64,000 nt of DNA. Origin: Jeotgalibacillus marinus (GTDB lineage Bacteria > Bacillota > Bacilli > Bacillales > Jeotgalibacillaceae). The notes under the pieces were generated by a model. The model ran no database searches, was not told where the DNA came from, and saw nothing but the letters and a program-made list of their open reading frames with translations. Shown here one piece after another: positions 46,184 through 55,430 of this stretch. Positions within the stretch are counted from its first letter, which is position 1. Each line of letters opens with the position of its first letter. Both the position numbers and the translations under genes were made by a program. The stretch is from NCBI RefSeq assembly GCF_040801915.1, contig NZ_JBFMIA010000011.1, positions 1 through 64,000 of the forward strand. Reading direction: 5' to 3'.

Positions 46184-47206
46184 ATGAAAAAAGTGCGACT
46201 GTTTTCAAGTAAGAAAATGAGACCGAAATGGTGGATTACGTTAGCTGTGACCTCCACCATTTTAGTGGGAGCATCACTTGGTACATTGAGTATGTATAAT
46301 TGGTCCTTTAACCAAGCGATACAAGGATTATTTCACACTACAAAACAGCCATCTGTAGAAGTTGCCGCAGTGGAAGACAAGGAACAACCTGCTCCTTCAG
46401 ATGAAGGTCCTTTAGCTGATAATGAAAAAGGTCCAAGATTGTCTAAGGTGACAAAAACTGAAACGCCAGACCCTGCTGAAGAAGAACTAGATGATGTGAC
46501 ACCATCAGCAGAAGAGGAAGACGAAGAAACACCAGAAACGATTGTGGAACCAGCTCCTTCAAAGGATAATGAAAAAAATCCAACATCTCCTGAAGAAGAT
46601 GAAACGCCTGATCCTTCTGAAGATGAACTAGATGATATAACACCACCAACAAAAGAGGAAGACAAAAAAACACCAGAAACGATTGTAGAACCAACCTATG
46701 TGCAAGGGGTACTTATTTCGAATAAGCAATACCCTCTTCCTGCTACCTATGCTCCTGGTGAGAGCGCAGAAGCAAGAGGATCATTTGCAGCAATGAGAAC
46801 AGCAGCAGCTACGGAAGGTTTTGATTTAATCGCATTTAGTACCTATCGATCTTATGACCATCAAGTTGGTTTGTACCAGCGCTATGTGGATCAATACGGT
46901 CAATCTGCAGCTGATCGCTTTAGTGCGCAACCAGGCTATTCAGAGCACCAAACTGGCTTAGCCTTTGATATAGGTGAAGTTGGTCAAGAAGCTCATTGGG
47001 CGGAAGACAGCTTTAAAGATACAGCAACAGCAAAATGGCTAAATGAAAACGCTCATGATTTTGGTTTTATCTTACGATATCCTCCAGGCAAAGAACACAT
47101 CACTGGATATCAATATGAATCCTGGCATTTTCGCTATTTAGGGGTAGATCTGGCTACAAAAGTTTATAATAGTGGTTTAACGTTGGAAGAATATTTAAAT
47201 ATATAA
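46184..47206 (+). CDS. D-alanyl-D-alanine carboxypeptidase, VanY/M15B family
   Basis: The 340-residue product has a basic start, one TM anchor (WITLAVTSTILVGASLGTLS), then an acidic Pro/Glu/Asp linker of about 110 residues built from a roughly 40-residue unit repeated twice (ETPDPAEEELDDVTP and ETPDPSEDELDDITP), and a C-terminal peptidase domain from residue 185. Zinc ligands are in SEHQTGLAFDIG and ESWHFRYLG. It trims D-Ala from peptidoglycan stem peptides outside the cell. It is the only gene in the putative inserted element. Confidence 0.88.
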   Translation: MKKVRLFSSKKMRPKWWITLAVTSTILVGASLGTLSMYNWSFNQAIQGLFHTTKQPSVEVAAVEDKEQPAPSDEGPLADNEKGPRLSKVTKTETPDPAEEELDDVTPSAEEEDEETPETIVEPAPSKDNEKNPTSPEEDETPDPSEDELDDITPPTKEEDKKTPETIVEPTYVQGVLISNKQYPLPATYAPGESAEARGSFAAMRTAAATEGFDLIAFSTYRSYDHQVGLYQRYVDQYGQSAADRFSAQPGYSEHQTGLAFDIGEVGQEAHWAEDSFKDTATAKWLNENAHDFGFILRYPPGKEHITGYQYESWHFRYLGVDLATKVYNSGLTLEEYLNI

Positions 47207-47211
47207 GATTC

Positions 47212-47249
47212 AAAAACCTGCCGAAGACGATGTACTTGGCAGGTTTTTT
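47212..47249 (+). terminator. Terminator after the carboxypeptidase gene
   Basis: AAAAACCTGCC pairs with GGCAGGTTTTTT, starting 6 bases after the stop codon. Confidence 0.8.
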
Positions 47250-47299
47250 AGTGAAACTTTTTTCTTTTTCAAATTAAAATGGTATTATGCGAGTTTATG

Positions 47300-47565
47300 T
47301 GGATTTGAAATAAAGTCGTACCGTCTTTAAAAAGATGTACCGTTTTGAATAAAGTTTAACCGATTTAGCAGGGGGATCTTGAAGAAAACGTTGCTGTAGA
47401 AAGGTTTATGAAAAGTTCTGATCAAACTTTTTTATAAAAATTATATACTAATTCACAAGAAAAGAATCCATTTTGATCAATCTTTTTTCAAAATGGATTC
47501 TTTTTATTAATCATAAATATTTGGTTTTGTGAGGTGTTTTTGATCAAACTTTATTGCAAAGCAAC
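47300..47565. repeat. Right-end repeat cluster of the putative element
   Basis: Two plus-strand repeats (AAATAAAGTCGTACCG and GAATAAAGTTTAACCG, 47309-47363) are followed by two minus-facing ones (TCTGATCAAACTTTTTTAT, 47417-47435, and TTTTTGATCAAACTTTATTG, 47537-47556). Between them a 16-bp hairpin (47461-47503, AAAGAATCCATTTTGA and complement) ends in a T-run. The last two repeats mirror the left-end repeats. Confidence 0.6.
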
Positions 47566-47599
47566 ATATAGGGGGGCTGTTAGTATACTGTTTATAAAG

Positions 47600-48388
47600 T
47601 TACAATCTTTCTATTCGTGCGCGCTTATGATTACGAACGATTGGGCATATTTTACAAAAATTATCTTTGTCTCCAACTAAATACGAATAACAACAGGTTG
47701 TACGTTTGAGAACTGTTTGATTATTTTGTTCAATGTGTTGTTTTGAATTGTTATATATTAAAAATGGATTTTGATCGTATGAGCCAAATAAAGAGCTTGT
47801 CGCCTTTTTCAATATATAGTGGAAATCATTAGCAATCGTGTGGTGAAAGCCGCTAAACTGTGAATCGTCTAAGAGGTTTTGGTACATCCATCGAATGTAA
47901 ATGTAAAGGTTTTCCCACATGATTTTTTTTGATAACTTAGTAGTCCTATTTATTTGGGTAAATAATAGATCAACATGATCAGCAAAAACTTGCTTTAGTA
48001 TATCATCTCTCCATTTGAGTCGATTTAAATCAGAAGCTTCTTCTATTACTAAATTATCAAGTTTAAAAGAGGGGAGCCATAAGACATCAGATTCTTCTAA
48101 TGTTTCAACAGAGATGTTGTTAATTGAAAAATCAACTCGTTTATTAAGTGCACTCATTGAATAAAGAGCAATAAGTATTGCGAAGCTGTATCTTTTCACA
48201 AAAAGGGAGGCAGCTACCATAACGTTAGCTGATTTGATTTTTTCTTTTAAGTGAACCAAAAACGTATATAACTGTTGTTCATCTAGTAAGTCTACAGTTG
48301 GAATGGACAATACAGATGGTTTGGTTTTCACCGTTAATCGATATTTTTTCTCTAAAACTTTTAGTTCCTCATGAGTAAATGAATTCAT
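47600..48388 (-). CDS. FhuF-like siderophore-iron reductase
   Basis: The 262-residue product ends in a cysteine cluster, TTCCYSYLVGD then FCKICPIV. The CC-x11-C-x2-C pattern is the [2Fe-2S] site of FhuF-type ferric-siderophore reductases. It would release iron in the cytoplasm after import. ATG 48388 follows GAGGTG and overlaps the end of the ATPase gene by 20 bases, so it is last in the uptake operon. Confidence 0.82.
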   Translation of the reverse strand: MNSFTHEELKVLEKKYRLTVKTKPSVLSIPTVDLLDEQQLYTFLVHLKEKIKSANVMVAASLFVKRYSFAILIALYSMSALNKRVDFSINNISVETLEESDVLWLPSFKLDNLVIEEASDLNRLKWRDDILKQVFADHVDLLFTQINRTTKLSKKIMWENLYIYIRWMYQNLLDDSQFSGFHHTIANDFHYILKKATSSLFGSYDQNPFLIYNNSKQHIEQNNQTVLKRTTCCYSYLVGDKDNFCKICPIVRNHKRARIERL

Positions 48389-49199
48389 GATGTTTTTTCA
48401 CCTCATTCATAATGTGTCTACCCTTGCCATGAGGAATACACATAGGGGTTCCAAATAGTGGGTCAGCTGTCACGTCACAATTCATATTAAAGACGTCTTT
48501 GACTAACTTAGGATTAATCATTTGTTCTGGTTTTCCATAAGCAAACACTTTTTTATCTTTAATAGCGATAAGATGATGAGAATAACGGAAAGCTAAATTT
48601 AAATCATGGAGAACCATCACAATCGTTCGACCTTCATTTTCATTGAGTTCAAATAATAGGTCTAAAATTTCAATTTGGTGGGTCAAATCTAGATAAGTAG
48701 TGGGCTCATCAAGCAAAATTATATCTGTATCCTGTGCTAAAGTCATAGCGATCCAGGCACGCTGCCTTTGACCACCTGACAATGAGTCTACTAATCGATC
48801 GGCAAGTTCTTTCATACCTGTGGCTTGCAGCGCCCGATTTACGAGTTCCTCGTCTTCTTCCGACCATTGACGATACCATGTTTGATACGGATAACGCCCT
48901 TGTTTTACTAATTGTAAGACAGTTAGTCCTTCTGGAGCAATCGGACCTTGTGGTAAAATGGCTAAACGCCTGGCAATTTCCTTTGTAGGAAGTTTTGATA
49001 TCGAGTCTTGTTCAATTAAAATGGAACCGGATTGGGGTTTTAACAAACGGGCTAATGAACGGAGTATCGTCGATTTCCCACAACCATTACTTCCGATAAA
49101 TACTGTTATTGCTTTCTTTGGAATCGCTATATCCAAGTCATCTATAATAATAGTATCTCCATACGACAATGTTAGTGACTTTGTTTCTAATGCTCTCAT
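48369..49199 (-). CDS. Iron-siderophore ABC transporter ATPase (FecE/FhuC type)
   Basis: The 276-residue product has Walker A FIGSNGCGKST, Q-loop ILPQGP, signature DSLSGGQRQRAW, Walker B IILLDEPTTYLD and H-loop VLHDLN. It powers the two FecCD permeases encoded just upstream on the same strand. ATG 49199 follows AAGGAGCG. Confidence 0.95.
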   Translation of the reverse strand: MRALETKSLTLSYGDTIIIDDLDIAIPKKAITVFIGSNGCGKSTILRSLARLLKPQSGSILIEQDSISKLPTKEIARRLAILPQGPIAPEGLTVLQLVKQGRYPYQTWYRQWSEEDEELVNRALQATGMKELADRLVDSLSGGQRQRAWIAMTLAQDTDIILLDEPTTYLDLTHQIEILDLLFELNENEGRTIVMVLHDLNLAFRYSHHLIAIKDKKVFAYGKPEQMINPKLVKDVFNMNCDVTADPLFGTPMCIPHGKGRHIMNEVKKHHEFIYS

Positions 49200-49214
49200 T
49201 TTGTTCGCTCCTTT

Positions 49215-50270
49215 TTAACCGTTTCGTTGTTTATATAAGAGATAAATAAAATAAGGCGCTCCAATGATTGCTGTAAATACACCAGCTGGTACTTCAATAG
49301 GTAGGAAGAATGTTCGTCCGATTGAATCAGCTATTAGTACTAAAATAGCCCCAATAAGACATGATAACGGAAGTAATGCTCCAAACGAGGAACCAACAAG
49401 TTTTCTCGCGATATGTGGGGCCATTAGCCCAACAAATCCAATACCTCCAGCAAATGCAACTGCACTTCCGATAAAAGCAGAACTTATTAGCAATAATAGA
49501 AAACGCTGTTTTTGTATGTGTGTACCCACTCCAATTGCAATTTCTTCTCCCAACTCTTGAACATTAATATTTCTTATCATTACAATAGTAATAAGCAGTA
49601 GGGTTATTGTAATAGGAGTCAAAACCCAGACATTCGTCCAACTGGAACCGTAAACAGATCCTGTTATCCAAACATTTGCTTGACTTGCTTGATAGATTGG
49701 GCCAATCAGCATAAACATTGTAGTCAATGCTTTCGTTAATGCCCACATACTGATACCGATTAAAACAAGACGCATAGGAGATAAGCCATTTTTCCATGCT
49801 AATATGTACAACAAAAAAGTTACAACTGAAGCTCCGATAAAAGCACTTAGCGGTAGCCATTGAATGCTAACAGTTAGAGCATTATTTTCATCACTAAAAA
49901 TCGCTAAAAACAATACAACTGCTACTGAAGCTCCGCCTGTAATACCAATTATATCTGGAGATGCTAAAGGGTTCCTAACAACAGCTTGTAAGATAGCTCC
50001 AGATGCAGCAAGGCTCATACCAACTAGGATAGCGATCAAGATTCTAGGCATACGAAATGAATGAACGATTAATTGTTCATAGGCATTCCCTTGTCCGCCC
50101 AATATATTAACCACTCGCAATGGTTGTAAAAATTGCTCTCCCATCCCGCAACTTACTAGGAATACCAATAATAATATAAAGAGAAAGATGCTATTCACCC
50201 AAATGGCCTTTCGATCAAGTAAAATCGACACATTCTTTTTTTTAAGTCGTAGAGAAAAATATTTATTCAT
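49215..50270 (-). CDS. FecCD-family iron-siderophore permease, second
   Basis: The 351-residue BtuC-fold permease has about 10 TM helices and the hallmarks FRMPRILIAILVGMSLAASG, NPLASPDIIGITGGA, FVGLMAPHIAR. It overlaps the upstream permease by 4 bases (ATGA), as expected for a permease heterodimer. ATG 50270 follows AGGAGG. Confidence 0.95.
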   Translation of the reverse strand: MNKYFSLRLKKKNVSILLDRKAIWVNSIFLFILLLVFLVSCGMGEQFLQPLRVVNILGGQGNAYEQLIVHSFRMPRILIAILVGMSLAASGAILQAVVRNPLASPDIIGITGGASVAVVLFLAIFSDENNALTVSIQWLPLSAFIGASVVTFLLYILAWKNGLSPMRLVLIGISMWALTKALTTMFMLIGPIYQASQANVWITGSVYGSSWTNVWVLTPITITLLLITIVMIRNINVQELGEEIAIGVGTHIQKQRFLLLLISSAFIGSAVAFAGGIGFVGLMAPHIARKLVGSSFGALLPLSCLIGAILVLIADSIGRTFFLPIEVPAGVFTAIIGAPYFIYLLYKQRNG

Positions 50271-51271
50271 GATTTATATCCTCCTTTACGAGCAATGTAA
50301 ATAAAAAATGGCGTACCAATAAATGCTGTCATCACTCCAACTGGTACCTCCTCGGGCATAATTATGTAGCGAGCCCCAATATCAGCCAGTAATAGCAATA
50401 TACCTCCTAAAACACCGCAATAAGGCAAAATCCAGCGAAAATCAGTCCCCACCAATGTGCGGACGATATGAGGAACAATAATTCCTACAAAACCAATTGG
50501 ACCCGCTACTGCTACAGAACCACCAGCAAGTAAAACGAAGCAAACCGTCATGGTCAAATTGACTGTTCCAGTCTGAAGGCCTAATCCTTTGGCTACATCT
50601 TCACCCATCGTTAAAACATTAATTTTTGGTGAGATAGATAAGGCCAAAATTGTGGCAACCAATAGATAAGGAAGAACGGCAAGGAGGATATCCAAATCTC
50701 TTCCTTGAACGGAGCCAGCAAGCCAAAATAGTGCTTGATCAAGTGCTGATTCGTCCATTACTAACAGTCCCTGAGTCAAGGAAGAAAACAACGCCGCAAT
50801 CGCAGCGCCTGCAAGTATTAATTTCATTGGAGTGGAACCTGCATTTCCCATCCCGCTGAAAAAATACACGATACAGGAAGCAAATGCTGCACCTGCAAAT
50901 GCAATCCAAGTAAACGCCTGCAACGAACTAATTGAATAAAACATTAATGCGACCACAATAAAAAAGCTCGCACCAGCATTGATTCCAATAATATCAGGTG
51001 AAGCAAGTGGATTTTTCATTAATACTTGCATAAGTGCACCTGCAATTGCTAGGCTACTTCCGATTGCAACACCAATTAATGCTCTCGGAAGACGAACTTG
51101 TTGAATAATAATATGTTCATTGGAACCGTCGAAATGTTGGAACGCTTCAATAGCTGTTTGTATACTTGTATTCGTATATCCAAGGACAATACTAAGTCCC
51201 ATACATATAAGTAATATACATATACTTCCTATCAATCCAAAAGTTTTTCCCCTATTATTTTTTAGTAGCAT
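50267..51271 (-). CDS. FecCD-family iron-siderophore permease, first
   Basis: The 334-residue BtuC-fold permease has about 10 TM helices with VRLPRALIGVAIGSSLAIAG, NPLASPDIIGINAGAS and FVGIIVPHIVR. It is first in the minus-strand uptake operon, 72 bases from a Fur box. ATG 51271 follows GAGGGAG. Confidence 0.95.
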   Translation of the reverse strand: MLLKNNRGKTFGLIGSICILLICMGLSIVLGYTNTSIQTAIEAFQHFDGSNEHIIIQQVRLPRALIGVAIGSSLAIAGALMQVLMKNPLASPDIIGINAGASFFIVVALMFYSISSLQAFTWIAFAGAAFASCIVYFFSGMGNAGSTPMKLILAGAAIAALFSSLTQGLLVMDESALDQALFWLAGSVQGRDLDILLAVLPYLLVATILALSISPKINVLTMGEDVAKGLGLQTGTVNLTMTVCFVLLAGGSVAVAGPIGFVGIIVPHIVRTLVGTDFRWILPYCGVLGGILLLLADIGARYIIMPEEVPVGVMTAFIGTPFFIYIARKGGYKS

Positions 51272-51342
51272 CGCTTACTTCTCCCTCAATTTTCCGATTT
51301 CTCTATAAATGAAGTGTAGGAGATGAAAAAAAAAATGTCAAT

Positions 51343-51361
51343 GATTTTGATAATCATTTTC
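51343..51361 (-). promoter_or_regulatory. Fur box of the permease operon
   Basis: GATTTTGATAATCATTTTC matches the 19-bp Fur consensus at 16 positions and sits 72 bases upstream of the first permease gene. Confidence 0.8.
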
Positions 51362-51370
51362 AATTAGTCG

Positions 51371-51424
51371 TTGACAGGGAGATTTAAATTTTATAACATC
51401 TAATTGTAAATGAAAATCATTATC
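51371..51424 (+). promoter_or_regulatory. Promoter and Fur box of the binding-protein gene
   Basis: TTGACA (51371-51376) and TAACAT (51394-51399) are 17 bases apart. The Fur box GTAAATGAAAATCATTATC (51406-51424, 16 of 19) covers the start of transcription and abuts the ribosome site AAGGAGAGG. Confidence 0.8.
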
Positions 51425-51439
51425 AAGGAGAGGGATTAT

Positions 51440-52441
51440 ATGATTACATACTTTAAACAAAACCGTTTTTCTTCGTTGTTAGCGAGCCTTATACTTATAG
51501 CAATCTTTACACTTGCAGGCTGCGGCAATGACAAAGAAAGTTCTGGAAAAATGGAAGGTTCAAATGAAGCAAAAACGACGGAAAATAAGTACTATCAGGT
51601 GGAACACGCAATGGGAACAACCGAAATTAAAGAGACACCTAAACGTGTAGTTATATTAACAAATGAAGGCACAGAAGCCCTGTTTGCATTGGGGGTACAA
51701 CCGGTAGGTGCAGTTCAATCGTGGACGGGTGACCCTTGGTACGATCATATGAAGAATGAAATGACAGATGTAGTAAGCGTTGGTAAAGAAGGGGAGCCGA
51801 GCTTAGAAACAATCGCTTCATTACAACCGGATTTGATCATCGGTAACAAAATGCGTCATGAAAAAATTTATGAACAATTAAATGCAATTGCTCCAACCGT
51901 ATTTGCTGAAACATTACGTGGTGATTGGAAAGAAAACTTCAAACTTTATGCAGAGGCAGTCCAAAAAGAGGAAGAAGGTAACAAAGTAATCGCCAATTTT
52001 GATCAAAGGGTTGAAGATTTGCAAGGTGAACTCGGTGAAAAGTTAAATCAAAAAGTATCCATTGTTCGTTTCATGCCTGGAGATGTTCGGATATATCATA
52101 AAGATAATTTTTCTGCTGTAATCCTGGACCAGTTAGGTTTTGCCCGTCCTGAAGGACAAGATCAACCAGACTTTGCAGAAAAAAATGCAACAAAAGAGCG
52201 TATCCCTGCAATGGATGGTGACATTTTATTCTACTTCACATATGATCCAGCAGAGAATCAAGGTGAAGCAATGAAATTAGAACAAGAATGGATCAATGAC
52301 CCATTATTCAATAATTTAAATGTAGCTCAAAACAACAACATCCATAGAGTAGATGATGCTATTTGGAATACGGCTGGTGGTGTTAAAGCAGCTAATTTAT
52401 TTTTAGATGATATCGAAAAATATTTCTTAGAAGACAAATAA
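51440..52441 (+). CDS. Iron-siderophore ABC transporter substrate-binding lipoprotein
   Basis: The 333-residue product starts at ATG 51440 behind AAGGAGAGG. It has a lipoprotein signal (LIAIFTLAGCGND, lipid-attached Cys) and a FepB/FhuD-type helical-backbone fold: KRVVILTNEGTEALFALGV at the start and WNTAGGVKAANLFLDDI at the end. It resembles YfiY-type proteins that bind carboxylate or mixed siderophores. It is divergent from the permease operon and under its own Fur box. Confidence 0.93.
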   Translation: MITYFKQNRFSSLLASLILIAIFTLAGCGNDKESSGKMEGSNEAKTTENKYYQVEHAMGTTEIKETPKRVVILTNEGTEALFALGVQPVGAVQSWTGDPWYDHMKNEMTDVVSVGKEGEPSLETIASLQPDLIIGNKMRHEKIYEQLNAIAPTVFAETLRGDWKENFKLYAEAVQKEEEGNKVIANFDQRVEDLQGELGEKLNQKVSIVRFMPGDVRIYHKDNFSAVILDQLGFARPEGQDQPDFAEKNATKERIPAMDGDILFYFTYDPAENQGEAMKLEQEWINDPLFNNLNVAQNNNIHRVDDAIWNTAGGVKAANLFLDDIEKYFLEDK

Positions 52442-52552
52442 AAGACGCATGTTCATATCACAGATCATCATCACTAATTATTACATATAGTCCATTAATA
52501 TACTAAAGTAAGCAAATAAAAATGTCTCTTCACCATTCTCTGTGGCATCACG

Positions 52553-52587
52553 AAACCCCTTCTCTTAACGGAGAGGGGGTTTGTCTT
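52553..52587 (+). terminator. Terminator after the binding-protein gene
   Basis: AAACCCCTTCTC pairs with GAGAGGGGGTTT across about 6 bases, followed by GTCTTTT. Confidence 0.75.
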
Positions 52588-52700
52588 TTCAAGATCTTTT
52601 AATCTGGGGGTAACCTCATTCAATCTATGATCGATCGAATAAGGCTACTGAAAATAATGGGGTCTACCACAACAAAACAAATATGAGGAGAAACTCAAGC

Positions 52701-52943
52701 TTATTTAAGTTCAGCAAACTTAATAAATGTTCTTTCATCTTCAATCAAGCCGCACGCAGCACATTGAACACGATAGTCTGGTCCTTTGTAAGACATGTGA
52801 ATGGGGGAGAGTTGATCGTTTTTGTACTCTTCTATTATTTCACCCGACTGAGGATCTATTTTAATTGGAAGAGGTTCTTGCTTAATCATATTGAAACGAG
52901 TACGATTCGTTTTACAGTTTGGACAACAATATGGTACGGACAT
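52701..52943 (-). CDS. Small zinc-ribbon protein, unknown
   Basis: The 80-residue product starts at ATG 52943 behind AAAGGAG. It has two CxxC knuckles (YCCPNCKTNRTRF and VQCAACGLIED) that can bind one zinc, about 50 residues apart, with a beta-rich centre. It may bind nucleic acid or a protein; there is no functional context. Confidence 0.7.
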   Translation of the reverse strand: MSVPYCCPNCKTNRTRFNMIKQEPLPIKIDPQSGEIIEEYKNDQLSPIHMSYKGPDYRVQCAACGLIEDERTFIKFAELK

Positions 52944-53190
52944 TTTATATTCTCCTTTCAAGTATATTCATGGAATTATTTTTTACAGGTTTTGAAGAAT
53001 TTATGTAAACTTTATTTTTATGGAGGACATCATTATGTCGAGAAAGTGCTAAAATTCACTGACTTCTTCAATCGCGAACATGATGGTATATCAGACTTCT
53101 TGAATTGGAAAGTGAAAGCGAGGATTAAAATTTAGTATAGATTCCTCTCTTATGATCAAAAGAACGAAATAAGAGCGCTTTCATTTTCTG

Positions 53191-54108
53191 TTACTGCTTT
53201 TCAACTAAGACTGTGTCAATGGTTTGATATTGAAAAGTAGTTAGAAATTGTAGAAACAATTCGATTGTTCTTGTTTTAAATTTTGATGTATTCATGACGC
53301 AGAAATATTGTCTCTCTATCGAATAATTTTTTATTTTAAGTGGAGTAATCGTTTGTGAAAAAATCTCTTTTTGGATGGCCGATTTTGAAATGACAGAAAT
53401 ACCTAAGTATTCCTCTACTGATCGCTTAATCGCTTGAGGTGTACCAAAAGACATCATCTTTTTAGGGGAAAAATTTAAATTAGAAAACATTTCTTCTGTT
53501 AATTTCCTTGTGCTTGAACCAATGTTTCTTAAAATCCAACTTTCATTTGCTAATTCTTCTAAGTCTACTTCTCTTGAACGTGCGAGTCGATGGTTTGAAG
53601 GAACAATGATCACCAATTCGTCTTTCATTAAAGGGAATACCTCCGTTTTATTCCTATCTATATGGAAATCGTCTAGGATTCCAAGATCAAGATCTCTATT
53701 TAATAAATGGGATGTAATGTTCTCTTTATTTTTTATTGTAATGTTCGGTGAAACATTTGGATATTTACAAACGAATTTTGATATGAGTGTCGGCAAAATA
53801 TATTCACCAAATGAATAATCACTACCAATTGATAGTGGACCATCTGCTTCGTTGATCAAATTATCAATCTCTTTTTGGACTTGTGCGTACTGATCTACAA
53901 TGTTTTTAGAATGGAAATATAAAATTTCCCCTGCTTTTGTTAGCCGTACGTACTTATTTGAACGCTCAAATAGTTGTATACCATAGTAGTTTTCTAGTTT
54001 TTTGATATGGAGAGACACTGCAGATTGGGTAAGATGTAGTACTTCAGCTGCTCTAGTGAAATTTTCTTTTTCAACTACGGTAGTAAATACGATAAAATGG
54101 CGGTCCAT
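53191..54108 (-). CDS. LysR-family transcriptional regulator
   Basis: The product is about 305 residues: N-terminal winged HTH (FTRAAEVLHLTQSAVSLHIKK) and a periplasmic-binding-protein-like effector domain. ATG 54108 is used; a TTG two codons upstream sits closer to AGGAGG. It is divergent from the desulfhydrase operon with a 140-base gap, the standard position for a LysR activator of its neighbours. The effector may be a sulfur metabolite or D-cysteine (inference). Confidence 0.9.
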   Translation of the reverse strand: MDRHFIVFTTVVEKENFTRAAEVLHLTQSAVSLHIKKLENYYGIQLFERSNKYVRLTKAGEILYFHSKNIVDQYAQVQKEIDNLINEADGPLSIGSDYSFGEYILPTLISKFVCKYPNVSPNITIKNKENITSHLLNRDLDLGILDDFHIDRNKTEVFPLMKDELVIIVPSNHRLARSREVDLEELANESWILRNIGSSTRKLTEEMFSNLNFSPKKMMSFGTPQAIKRSVEEYLGISVISKSAIQKEIFSQTITPLKIKNYSIERQYFCVMNTSKFKTRTIELFLQFLTTFQYQTIDTVLVEKQ

Positions 54109-54253
54109 CTTCAAAAATCTCCTCCTAATCTATGTTTTTTATCTTACCATGATTTTTTTTTATGTCGATCATTAATTTTTTTAATTTTACATCTATTTTC
54201 AAATTAAATATGATTATAAATGTACATAATATTTTGAATAGGAGGAATATGGA

Positions 54254-55285
54254 GTGAATTTAACTTATCCACGTCGTGTATATACGGAATTTGTTACACC
54301 TCTACAACACCTAAAAAAACTATCAAGCATGTTAGGTGGTCCTAATATTTTTGTGAAAAGAGATGATTTGCTTGGTTTAACAGGTGGTGGAAATAAAACA
54401 AGAAAACTTGAATTTTTAGTGGCTGATGCATTAAAGCAAGGTGCAGACACGTTAATTACTACTGGTGGAGTCCAATCGAACCATTGCCGAATGACCCTTG
54501 CTGCTGCTGTTAAAGAAGGGTTAAAGTGCCGTTTGATCATCGAGGAAAGAAATCACAAATACAATCCACAAGATAACGGGAATGTTTTTCTTTTTAATTT
54601 GCTTGGTGCAGAACAGATTAAGGTTGTGCCTGATGGTACGGATGTTGCAAAAGAAATGGAAATCGTAAATGAAGAACTAAAAAAAGATGGAAGAAAAGGC
54701 TATATCGTTGCTGAGGGTGGTGGGAATGACCTTGGAGCTCTTGGCTATGTAAATGGTGCGCAAGAAATCTTAAAGCAAGCATCTGAAATGGGAATATCAC
54801 TAGACCATATCGTAACACCAAGTGGTAGTGGAGGGACTCATGCTGGCTTAGTGACGGGATTTTATGCGAGTGGTAGCGGAATTCCTGTCACAGGAATTAA
54901 TGTTCGAAGGAAGAAAGCTGCTCAAGAAGAAAAAGTTTATAATATTGTGAAGTTAGCTAGGCAGCGTATCGATTTTAATGAAGAAATTCCTAGAGAGGCA
55001 GTAAAATGCTTTGATGAATATTTAGGTCCTGGCTATGCGATCCCAACCGATAAAACATTTGAAGCGATACATTTGTTAGCTCAAACAGAAGGTCTCTTAC
55101 TTGATCCTGTTTATACTGGAAAAACAATGGCAGGAATTATTGGTTTAGTAGAAAAAGGATATTTCGAGGGGCAGAAGAATGTTTTATTTCTTCATACAGG
55201 TGGAACCCCATGCATTTACGCGAATACGTCTACTATATTAGAACATAATCACTCATACGTAGAAACACTGGTAGAGAGTAGGTAA
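54254..55285 (+). CDS. dcyD: D-cysteine desulfhydrase (ACC-deaminase family)
   Basis: The 343-residue PLP enzyme of the tryptophan-synthase-beta fold starts at GTG 54254 behind GGAGG. PLP Lys51 is in GGGNKTRKLEF; the Ser/Asn of GGVQSNHCR and the phosphate loop PSGSGGTHAG are present. It matches DcyD in length and motifs; ACC deaminase is the alternative. Reaction: D-cysteine to pyruvate, sulfide and ammonia via 2-aminoacrylate. RidA encoded in the same cluster clears that intermediate. Confidence 0.85.
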   Translation: MNLTYPRRVYTEFVTPLQHLKKLSSMLGGPNIFVKRDDLLGLTGGGNKTRKLEFLVADALKQGADTLITTGGVQSNHCRMTLAAAVKEGLKCRLIIEERNHKYNPQDNGNVFLFNLLGAEQIKVVPDGTDVAKEMEIVNEELKKDGRKGYIVAEGGGNDLGALGYVNGAQEILKQASEMGISLDHIVTPSGSGGTHAGLVTGFYASGSGIPVTGINVRRKKAAQEEKVYNIVKLARQRIDFNEEIPREAVKCFDEYLGPGYAIPTDKTFEAIHLLAQTEGLLLDPVYTGKTMAGIIGLVEKGYFEGQKNVLFLHTGGTPCIYANTSTILEHNHSYVETLVESR

Positions 55286-55430
55286 CTGGTAACCAAAGCC
55301 TTTGTACGGTGTTTTGTCAATGAAGAGCTATCCGAAAGGGGCGGTTAGCATCTTCTTCTTTTATGCACCTTACAAGGGGAAATGATGAATATTTTTTTGA
55401 AAGCGGATTCATCTAAAAGGGGATGGGGTT

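Larger units (their letters stand above)
45603..47578 (+). mobile_element. Putative transposable element carrying a vanY-type gene, no transposase
   Basis: A segment of about 1,970 bp is flanked by the 13-bp direct repeat ATATAGGGGGGCT (45591-45603 and 47566-47578), a likely target duplication. Its ends carry short repeats facing inwards: AAAGTTTGAT and AAAAGTCTGATCG on the left, and the complements of ATAAAAAAGTTTGATC and CAATAAAGTTTGATC on the right. Multiple subterminal repeats are typical of transposase-binding ends such as IS21- or Tn7/Tn552-type elements. The only gene inside is the carboxypeptidase, so the element would be non-autonomous. The exact tips are uncertain. Confidence 0.5.

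Noticed and set aside
46333..46694. Long Ser/Val-rich minus-strand frames
   Set aside because: They are the antisense of the repeated acidic linker of the carboxypeptidase gene; low-complexity codons leave the opposite strand open.
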